From contig JAOUEB010000136.1 in the NCBI GenBank assembly GCA_029858925.1, positions 1 through 5,188 on the forward strand: DNA of 5,188 nucleotides. The letters are read 5' to 3'. Of this stretch, positions 1 through 4,454 are shown one piece after another (the first letter of the stretch is position 1; each line of letters starts with the position of its first letter). Both the position numbers and the translations under genes were made by a program. The notes beneath the pieces were generated by a model. That model was not told the origin of the DNA and ran no database searches. It saw only the letters and a program-made list of their open reading frames with translations. This stretch comes from Nitrospira sp. GTDB taxonomy: Bacteria > Nitrospirota > Nitrospiria > Nitrospirales > Nitrospiraceae.

Positions 1-15
1 TATCGTGATCGTCAT
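1..15 (-). CDS. 5' end of an unidentified gene (partial, runs off the left edge)
   Basis: An ATG at 15-13 on the minus strand opens a frame reading M-T-I-T-I before the window ends. The start is supported by a near-perfect Shine-Dalgarno, AGGAGG, six bases upstream, and by a sigma70-like promoter further upstream. It lies 85 bases downstream of the rhodanese stop on the same strand, so it could be read both from the upstream cluster and from its own promoter. Five residues are too few to name a product. Confidence 0.6.
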
Positions 16-21
16 CGTGAG

Positions 22-27
22 CCTCCT
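22..27 (-). promoter_or_regulatory. Ribosome binding site AGGAGG for the gene starting at 15
   Basis: The minus strand reads GGGAGGAGG and then ATG. The AGGAGG core is six bases from the ATG, which is ideal spacing. It is the strongest Shine-Dalgarno in the window and is the main evidence that a real gene starts at 15. Confidence 0.7.
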
Positions 28-75
28 CCCTGGTTAGATCGCAACTCTGATGCGGAACGGATCAGCAGTGCATGC

Positions 76-104
76 ACCTTACACAGCGTTCCAAGGCCTG
101 TCAA
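76..104 (-). promoter_or_regulatory. Candidate sigma70-type promoter overlapping the rhodanese stop codon
   Basis: On the minus strand a perfect -35 box TTGACA (104-99) is followed by a 17-base spacer and a weaker -10 box TAAGGT (81-76), which keeps the conserved T, A and final T. The rhodanese TGA lies inside the -35 box. Transcription would begin near 69-70, giving a leader of about 55 bases that ends in the strong AGGAGG before the ATG at 15. The leader also holds a weak 5-bp hairpin (arms 47-51 and 61-65). This would let the downstream gene be expressed separately from the cluster. It is a sequence match only. Confidence 0.45.
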
Positions 105-991
105 GAAGGCCGGCCGGAAGGGCTGGCCGCCTGGTCGAAACCAAGAATCTTTTGAAGCATGTGAACATCTTTCTCGACCGGGCAGGCAAAGTCTCGACTC
201 CACTCCCACCAGGACCCCGGGTAATTTCTGATCCGGCGATACCCCGCCAGCTTGAGAATGACATAGAGCCAGGCCGATCGAACACCTCCGGTACAGTAGC
301 AGATCACCTCCTGATCGCTCCTGATGCCCTTGTCTTCCAGCATCTCCCTGATCACGCCCAGATCCTTGATCGTCGCATCCTTGTTGAGAAATCCGTTCCA
401 AGCCATGTGAATCGCCGAGGGAATATGTCCGGGCCGCGGGATGCCGGAGATTTCTTTCCCCAGGTACTCTTCGAGGCTTCGAGCATCCACAATCGCCGTC
501 TGTTCATGAGGCGTTCGCACGATCAGCTTCAGGTCATCTTTCACAATCGCAAGCGCCTTGACCGGTTGAGCTTTGAAATTTCCCGCAGCCGCCGACACCG
601 GGCCATGCTCGAACGGACGTCTTTCCGCCGTCCATTTGACCCACCCGCCGTCCAAAATCCGCAGATTCTTGTGGCCGAGATATTCGAGCATCCAGAACAT
701 CCTGCCTTCGTCACCCCAATTATCGAACGGATTGGAGTAGATGACGATGTCGCTGTCCTGATTGATCCCAATTCGCCTCAGAACCAGCTCGATCGCACTG
801 AGATCCGGATTCAACAACCCCTTCGGTACGGCATTCGGGTCGCTGTACTCATGCCAGGTGGTATGCACGGCGCCGGGAATATGCCCGCCGAATTCATACG
901 CCGACCTGCCGCGCACGTCGATCACGACCAAGTCTGGCTTGCCCAATTGGTTCTGCAAGGTGTCTGTATCGATCAACAACGGGTGGTTCAT
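101..991 (-). CDS. Tandem-domain rhodanese (thiosulfate/3-mercaptopyruvate sulfurtransferase family)
   Basis: Predicted 296-residue sulfurtransferase, which would move sulfane sulfur from a donor such as thiosulfate or mercaptopyruvate to a thiophilic acceptor through a cysteine persulfide. It has two rhodanese domains: an N-terminal one at about residues 5-125 (V-I-D-V-R at 23-27, G-H-I-P-G at 36-40) and a C-terminal one at about 163-270 (I-V-D-A-R at 167-171, G-H-I-P at 188-191). The active loop is C233-T-G-G-V-R238. The matching N-terminal position has no cysteine (S-N-P-F-D-N-W-G, 86-93), as is normal for the non-catalytic half of this family. Length is typical and no export signal is seen, so it is probably cytoplasmic. 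The ATG at 991 has GAGGGG six bases upstream. It lies 28 bases after the cytochrome stop and is probably co-transcribed with it. The donor, and TST versus MST activity, cannot be decided here. Confidence 0.93.
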   Translation of the reverse strand: MNHPLLIDTDTLQNQLGKPDLVVIDVRGRSAYEFGGHIPGAVHTTWHEYSDPNAVPKGLLNPDLSAIELVLRRIGINQDSDIVIYSNPFDNWGDEGRMFWMLEYLGHKNLRILDGGWVKWTAERRPFEHGPVSAAAGNFKAQPVKALAIVKDDLKLIVRTPHEQTAIVDARSLEEYLGKEISGIPRPGHIPSAIHMAWNGFLNKDATIKDLGVIREMLEDKGIRSDQEVICYCTGGVRSAWLYVILKLAGYRRIRNYPGSWWEWSRDFACPVEKDVHMLQKILGFDQAASPSGRPS

Positions 992-997
992 GATATT

Positions 998-1003
998 CCC
1001 CTC
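998..1003 (-). promoter_or_regulatory. Ribosome binding site GAGGGG for the rhodanese
   Basis: GAGGGG sits on the minus strand six bases before the ATG at 991 and fixes the rhodanese start. It lies in the 28-base gap after the cytochrome stop codon, so the rhodanese has its own initiation signal. Confidence 0.6.
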
Positions 1004-1019
1004 ATGCGCCGAAGCACGG

Positions 1020-2303
1020 TCACCCCTGAGCTGTCGGCTTACAACTGTTCCCTTCGTGCCGGCGGCTGACGGCTGCGATCCGAGAGCCCTGACTCAACGC
1101 CGCTCCGAGATCTTTCGATAATGGAAACTCTCGCTCGTCGATCACGAATCGATAGGGATCGGTTCCCGTCAACCCATACTTATTCCGCAACATCTCGTGC
1201 TGCCCATCGGTCAGGATGTGGTACTGCACCTTGGTTTTCAGAATCACGCCCTTGGCGTCCGGCGGAAGTCGATAGGCAAATTGATAGTCGCGGCTCGCCA
1301 ACGGCAGCAACCGGTTATCGTATAGCTCGACAATCGCCGGTTGCCAGAGAATCCAGCGGCCCATCGTAGAGGATTGCCGCTCCAGAACCTTCCCTTGTCC
1401 ATCCTCCACCGTGAACTCTACCGTAAAGAACCGATCAGGATCTCCGGTGGGAATCTTATGGCCGGCGCCGGCGTTGGTCAACGTCAGCGTAAAGCCGACC
1501 CGATCGCCCGGCTTGGGAGCATCCATATTCGCCTTCACTTGAATCTCCACGGCCCGTTTGACCATATTGGGGTCGTGTCCGCCCCGCCACAGATGTTGCC
1601 GGCCCAGTCGGATGGGTCCACCCACGGCCACCGGCCGCTCGATCTCCGGCATGTGGCAACTCTGACAGATGAACCCCTGTTCCTGCCAGTGCTTGCCTTC
1701 ATATTCCGCATAGGTCCCACAAGGACCCACGTTGTAGAACTGCGCCGGGCCGGAGACCACGTTGTGACAACGATAACAGAGTTCGGCCGTACGGAACTTC
1801 GGGTCGAATTTCGTAGGGTGCGGTGCAATGGAATCCTCGAACGGTCCCAGGATCACTCCATCCCGCACATGACAGGCGGCGCAGGTGACCGACTCTTTCT
1901 GGTATTCAGGATCATACCGAGGATTCGGCTCCTGAACCGCTTTTTCAACTCGCCCGCGTGGAATCTCTTTGATCAAGGTCGGCTGTTGGTTTTCCAGCGG
2001 CGTATGGCAGTTGAGGCACACCCAGATATTCTTGTCCTTCTTCCAATAGGCCTGAAAGAATGGATCTTCATACGCATGAGCATGGATACTCGTCTTCCAT
2101 TCCTCATAAATTTCTCGGTGACATTGACCGCAGGATTCTGCCTTTAAGCTCACGAGCCCGTCGGGGGGCTTTTGAAACGGAATCGCATGAGCGTAGTCAT
2201 CGCGCAGCCCAAAAATCACGACCGGTTTGATCTCGGTGTAGTACAAATAAACCAACCCGGCCGCAACCAACACGCCCAAGCCGATCGTGAGTCCCCGAGT
2301 CAT
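1020..2303 (-). CDS. Membrane-anchored pentahaem c-type cytochrome (cytochrome c-554-like) with C-terminal beta-type domain
   Basis: Predicted 427-residue electron-transfer protein. Residues 5-22 form a hydrophobic helix after a short positive N-terminus. It has no lipobox or obvious cleavage site, so I read it as a signal anchor that places the haem domain outside the cytoplasmic membrane. Five CXXCH haem sites are visible: C58-H62, C96-H100, C141-H145, C176-H180 and C213-H217. The stretch after the first (E-E-W-K-T-S-I-H-A-H-A) matches the distal-histidine region common in c-554-type multihaem proteins. Residues 250-390 contain no CXXCH and look beta-rich, with a G-A-G-H-K-I-P-T-G motif at 279-287 whose H282 could serve as a ligand. 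The start overlaps the deacetylase stop by four bases (ATGA), suggesting translational coupling. The last ~18 residues are encoded by degenerate heptamer repeats and may not be ancestral. Partner and substrate are unknown. Confidence 0.9.
   Translation of the reverse strand: MTRGLTIGLGVLVAAGLVYLYYTEIKPVVIFGLRDDYAHAIPFQKPPDGLVSLKAESCGQCHREIYEEWKTSIHAHAYEDPFFQAYWKKDKNIWVCLNCHTPLENQQPTLIKEIPRGRVEKAVQEPNPRYDPEYQKESVTCAACHVRDGVILGPFEDSIAPHPTKFDPKFRTAELCYRCHNVVSGPAQFYNVGPCGTYAEYEGKHWQEQGFICQSCHMPEIERPVAVGGPIRLGRQHLWRGGHDPNMVKRAVEIQVKANMDAPKPGDRVGFTLTLTNAGAGHKIPTGDPDRFFTVEFTVEDGQGKVLERQSSTMGRWILWQPAIVELYDNRLLPLASRDYQFAYRLPPDAKGVILKTKVQYHILTDGQHEMLRNKYGLTGTDPYRFVIDEREFPLSKDLGAALSQGSRIAAVSRRHEGNSCKPTAQG
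1027..1075 (-). repeat. Degenerate heptanucleotide array in the 3' end of the cytochrome gene
   Basis: Read on the minus strand in steps of seven from 1075: cagccgt, cagccgc, cggcacg, aagggaa, cagttgt, aagccga, cagctca. Five of the seven units keep the form (c/a)ag plus four bases in the same phase, and the first two differ by one base. The array encodes roughly residues 410-427 of the cytochrome, just before the stop. The middle two units fit poorly, so the array may be decayed or partly coincidental. Confidence 0.4.
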
Positions 2304-3244
2304 ACGTTCAAGAGCGCGGTGATGTGGGCATCGACAGATGCGGCCAGCGCGGTCAGGTTGTAGCCGCCTTCGAGCGAAGAAAGGATGCGGCCTTGCGCAT
2401 GGCGCACGGCGATGCCGGCAACGATCCCGGTCAACTCCTTATAGCCCTGTTCAGTCAAGCCCATGCTTGCCAGCGGGTCGTCCTTATGCGCATCGAACCC
2501 GGCCGAGATGATGACGAACTCCGGCTTGAACTCATCGGCAACCGGGACCAATGCCTTGTGAAAGACCGTGCGATACTCATCATCCCCTTCACCAGCTTCC
2601 ATCGGCACATTGATCGTCAATCCCTCGCCAGCTCCTGTGCCTCGTTCGCACGCTCGGCCGGTGCCGGGATAGTGGGGATATTGATGGGTGCTGAAAAAGA
2701 GCACCGAGGGGTCATCCTCAAAACTGTGCTGGGTTCCGTTCCCGTGATGGACATCCCAATCGACGATCAGCACCCTGGTCACACCGTATTTGCGCTGAAC
2801 ATACCGCGCGGCGATTGCCACATTGTTGAACAGACAAAATCCCATCGCCCGCCCGGCTTCGGCATGGTGGCCGGGCGGACGCACCGCACAGAATACATGG
2901 TCCACCTGCCGGGCCATGATCGCGTCCACGGCGGCCAAGGCGCCGCCTGCCGCCAAGTATGCAGCGGCCAACGATCCAGGCGACATCGAGGTATCAGGAT
3001 CGAGGGAGACTCGTCCGCTGGTCGGCGCATGCCGGTTCAGCGACGCCACATAGCTGGAACTATGGATCTGCGTAATCCACTCGTCTTCGGCCTTGCGCGG
3101 CTCGATCCTCGCCACCTGTGCCAGCGTCCCGCTCTGTTCAAGCTGCTGCATGATCGCGCGCAGCCGATCGGGCGATTCAGGGTGGCCCATCCCCATGTCG
3201 TGTTCGAGATAGGCCGGATGGTAGACGAGACCGGTTTTACCCAT
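2300..3244 (-). CDS. Histone deacetylase / AcuC / acetylpolyamine amidohydrolase family protein
   Basis: Predicted zinc-dependent deacylase of the arginase-deacetylase fold, 314 residues from the chosen ATG, a normal length. Bacterial members remove acetyl groups from lysines or small acetylated amines and are usually cytoplasmic. All key residues are visible: R-P-P-G-H-H at 122-127 (H126/H127 dyad), D-W-D-V-H-H-G-N-G at 162-170 (zinc ligands D164 and H166), G-F-D-A-H at 249-253 (third ligand D251) and L-E-G-G-Y at 291-295 (transition-state Tyr295). It should therefore be active. The frame stays open upstream to a GTG at 3319, with another ATG at 3283. I chose 3244 because the family begins near the Y-H-P-x-Y-L-x-H-D motif (residues 8-16) and because the extra codons lie in heptamer repeats. 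A GGAG precedes this ATG but only two bases away, so the start is not certain. The stop overlaps the cytochrome start. The in vivo substrate cannot be told. Confidence 0.92.
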   Translation of the reverse strand: MGKTGLVYHPAYLEHDMGMGHPESPDRLRAIMQQLEQSGTLAQVARIEPRKAEDEWITQIHSSSYVASLNRHAPTSGRVSLDPDTSMSPGSLAAAYLAAGGALAAVDAIMARQVDHVFCAVRPPGHHAEAGRAMGFCLFNNVAIAARYVQRKYGVTRVLIVDWDVHHGNGTQHSFEDDPSVLFFSTHQYPHYPGTGRACERGTGAGEGLTINVPMEAGEGDDEYRTVFHKALVPVADEFKPEFVIISAGFDAHKDDPLASMGLTEQGYKELTGIVAGIAVRHAQGRILSSLEGGYNLTALAASVDAHITALLNV

Positions 3245-3252
3245 AACTCCAA

Positions 3253-3287
3253 GACGCCGTTGTTCGTGAAACGTATCTCGCATCTCG
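3253..3287 (-). repeat. CG-phased heptanucleotide array, left copy (inverted)
   Basis: Minus-strand units in steps of seven from 3287: cgagatg, cgagata, cgtttca, cgaacaa, cggcgtc. The first three are clear; the last two share only the leading CG and may be coincidental. The unit cgagata, and a one-base variant of cgcttca, recur in the opposite-strand array at 3312-3346. The array lies just before the chosen deacetylase start and would sit in its leader. Confidence 0.5.
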
Positions 3288-3334
3288 CAAACAAGAACTT
3301 CTTCAGTCCTCCGCTTCACGCTTCACGAGATACG
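3272..3334. repeat. Inverted repeat cgtatctcg / cgagatacg linking the two heptamer arrays
   Basis: The arms at 3272-3280 and 3326-3334 are perfect 9-bp reverse complements separated by 45 bases. They are the shared cgagata units of the two arrays plus the next CG. The long spacer makes a stable hairpin doubtful, and the pairing may simply follow from two repeat arrays in opposite orientation. Confidence 0.5.
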
Positions 3335-3346
3335 AAATACGGATTC
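3312..3346 (+). repeat. CG-phased heptanucleotide array, right copy
   Basis: Five consecutive 7-base units, each starting with CG: cgcttca, cgcttca, cgagata, cgaaata, cggattc. The first two are identical and the next two differ by one base. The array lies in the spacer between divergent genes and outside any supported coding region. It resembles the short tandem heptanucleotide repeats described in cyanobacterial intergenic DNA in period, though not demonstrably in sequence. Confidence 0.6.
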
Positions 3347-3376
3347 AGATTAGCATGTAGGAAAGAGCGTAGACAA
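3347..3376 (-). promoter_or_regulatory. Candidate promoter for the deacetylase cluster
   Basis: On the minus strand TTGTCT (3376-3371, four of six matches to TTGACA) is followed by an 18-base spacer and TAATCT (3352-3347), a weak -10 box. Transcription would start near 3340 and run through both heptamer arrays before the ATG at 3244, giving a leader of about 95 bases. It is a modest match. Confidence 0.25.
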
Positions 3377-3399
3377 CGAGCGTTCTCCACTGCTATCGT
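3370..3399 (+). promoter_or_regulatory. Candidate promoter for the TPR-deaminase pair
   Basis: TAGACA (3370-3375, five of six matches to TTGACA) is followed by an 18-base spacer and TATCGT (3394-3399, four of six matches to TATAAT). Transcription would begin near 3406, leaving a short leader that contains the GGAG ribosome site at 3415. The -35 box overlaps the candidate -35 of the divergent deacetylase promoter, so the two might compete. Confidence 0.35.
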
Positions 3400-3414
3400 T
3401 GGTCTTCACAATAC

Positions 3415-3418
3415 GGAG
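3415..3418 (+). promoter_or_regulatory. Ribosome binding site GGAG for the TPR protein
   Basis: GGAG lies six bases before the ATG at 3425. It decides the start, because the same frame is open without a stop for about 1.1 kb upstream, opposite the deacetylase gene. Confidence 0.55.
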
Positions 3419-3424
3419 TATCCG

Positions 3425-3742
3425 ATGCCTAATCCGAGAATCGAACCGCTGAAAAAAGTCCTTGCGATAGACCCGAACGACGACGTTGCCTGGTTCGGGC
3501 TCGGCAAGGCCTACATGGACGACGGAAATTTTGAAGAGGCCGCCAAGGCCCTGCGGCAATGCGTCACGGTGAAACCTACCTATTCAGCCGCCTATTTTGC
3601 CTTGGCTCAGTCGCTCCGTACGTTGAACCAACTCGATGAATGCCGCACGGTCATCGTCACAGGGATCGACGTCTCCACGAAAAACGGCGATGCGATGGTC
3701 ACAAAAAATCTAGAAGCGATGAAGAGTGCGCTGCCGTCGTGA
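3425..3742 (+). CDS. Small tetratricopeptide-repeat (TPR) protein
   Basis: Predicted 105-residue protein made almost wholly of helical TPR repeats, which normally act as protein-protein docking surfaces. Repeat one spans about residues 20-53 and keeps the consensus positions: W23, L26, G27, Y30, A39, L43, C46 and P51. Repeat two spans about 54-87 in the same 34-residue register (Y57, L60, A61, L64). A capping helix with N-L-E-A-M-K follows at 95-100. There is no signal peptide or membrane segment, so it is probably cytoplasmic. The ATG is supported by GGAG six bases upstream; the longer open frame before it reads antisense to the deacetylase gene and is rejected. Its stop overlaps the deaminase GTG by three bases, so the two are probably co-translated. 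The partner is unknown, and the deaminase is only a guess from position. Confidence 0.85.
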   Translation: MPNPRIEPLKKVLAIDPNDDVAWFGLGKAYMDDGNFEEAAKALRQCVTVKPTYSAAYFALAQSLRTLNQLDECRTVIVTGIDVSTKNGDAMVTKNLEAMKSALPS

Positions 3743-4332
3743 ACCGGCGCCGTTCTTCCGTCTCCCCTTTCCGCCTGCCGCAGTGGGCCATCCAACTGGC
3801 GCGAAGCCGGCAGGCCCCGTTCCTGTCAAAAGAAAGCCGTATGCAGTTTGCCATCGAATTGGCCTCGACGAATGTGGCGAGAGGAACCGGCGGTCCCTTC
3901 GGCGCCGCCGTCTTCGAGCGCGCCGGCTGGCGGCTGGTCGCGGTCGGGATGAATCTCGTCGAGTCGGCTCGCTGCTCGCATGCGCACGCAGAAATGGTCG
4001 CCCTCGCCAACGCCCAACAAGCCGTCGGGCGCTTCGATCTGAGCGCGCCAGGCTTCCCGACACATGAGCTGGTGACAAGCTGCGAGCCCTGCGCCATGTG
4101 CTACGGCGCCATCCCCTGGGCAGGCATCCGAAGCGTGCTGTGCGGCGCCCGCGCAAGCGATGCGGAAGCGATCGGATTCGACGAGGGAGCGAAACCGAAA
4201 AACTGGGTGGCGGAGTTCAAGAACCGGCGCATCACGGTCGTCCGTGACCTGTGCCGGAAAGAAGCCGTCGCCGTGCTTCAAGAATATAAAAATGGCGGCG
4301 GCGCCATCTACGGCGCCCGCAAAAGATCGTGA
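3739..4332 (+). CDS. Guanine deaminase-like nucleobase deaminase (cytidine deaminase fold, NE0047-like)
   Basis: Predicted zinc hydrolase that removes an amino group from a purine or triazine base, for example guanine to xanthine plus ammonia. The zinc and catalytic site is clear: H83-A-E85 (zinc ligand and proton shuttle) and P117-C-A-M-C121 (C118 and C121 as zinc ligands). G-G-P-F-G-A at 51-56 is the usual substrate-loop start. From memory it closely resembles the Nitrosomonas europaea guanine/ammeline deaminase NE0047, including I-G-F-D-E-G (145-150), where E149 would match a second catalytic glutamate. I start it at the GTG at 3739, giving 197 residues, because NE0047 also has about 35 residues before the core, and L-P-Q-W and E-S-R-M align there. 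The ATG at 3841 would give a bare 163-residue core and has no good ribosome site. The GTG overlaps the TPR stop (GTGA), which suggests coupled translation. Guanine versus another base is inferred. Confidence 0.87.
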   Translation: MNRRRSSVSPFRLPQWAIQLARSRQAPFLSKESRMQFAIELASTNVARGTGGPFGAAVFERAGWRLVAVGMNLVESARCSHAHAEMVALANAQQAVGRFDLSAPGFPTHELVTSCEPCAMCYGAIPWAGIRSVLCGARASDAEAIGFDEGAKPKNWVAEFKNRRITVVRDLCRKEAVAVLQEYKNGGGAIYGARKRS

Positions 4333-4384
4333 TGTGCCACACTGCAGCGGTGAGGGGAACAACTCTCACAGTGCCATCGAGAAT

Positions 4385-4417
4385 CCGGGTTTGATCGGCT
4401 GCCACGCCCGAACCCGG
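4385..4417. terminator. Candidate hairpin between convergent genes
   Basis: Arms ccgggtt (4385-4391) and aacccgg (4411-4417) are perfect 7-bp complements around a 19-base loop, in the gap between the deaminase stop (4332) and the convergent gene's stop (4455). There is no T-run on either side, so it is not a classical intrinsic terminator; it could stabilise 3' ends or be chance. The rest of this 122-base gap shows nothing else convincing. Confidence 0.3.
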
Positions 4418-4454
4418 CGATTGCCCTCAGTCCGCACACTTGGTCGCCTGATTT

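Noticed and set aside
95..111. Hairpin ggcct...aggcc across the rhodanese stop as a terminator
   Set aside because: It is a five-bp stem without a T-run, and the same bases are better explained by the TTGACA promoter box.
50..1069. Long plus-strand open frame of 339 codons
   Set aside because: It lies antisense to the rhodanese, which has two intact domains and an active-site loop. The translation is rich in Arg, His and Pro with no recognisable domain, as expected for an opposite-strand shadow.
1341..2147. Plus-strand open frame of 268 codons
   Set aside because: It is antisense to the cytochrome, whose five CXXCH motifs are clearly real. No domain, start signal or plausible composition supports the reverse reading.
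3253..3346. CRISPR array
   Set aside because: The units are 7 bases with no spacers of 30 or so bases and no cas genes nearby, so these are tandem short repeats.
2324..3424. N-terminal extension of the TPR frame, antisense to the deacetylase
   Set aside because: The open frame is accidental: it has no TPR character before 3425, and a GGAG-ATG pair marks the true start there.
3699..4362. Several minus-strand frames opposite the deaminase
   Set aside because: They overlap a gene with complete zinc-site motifs and have Arg/Ser-rich or Ala-rich shadow compositions without motifs.
4350..4370. Hairpin gtgag...ctcac after the deaminase stop
   Set aside because: The stem is only five base pairs with a ten-base loop and no T-run. 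It is too weak to call a terminator.
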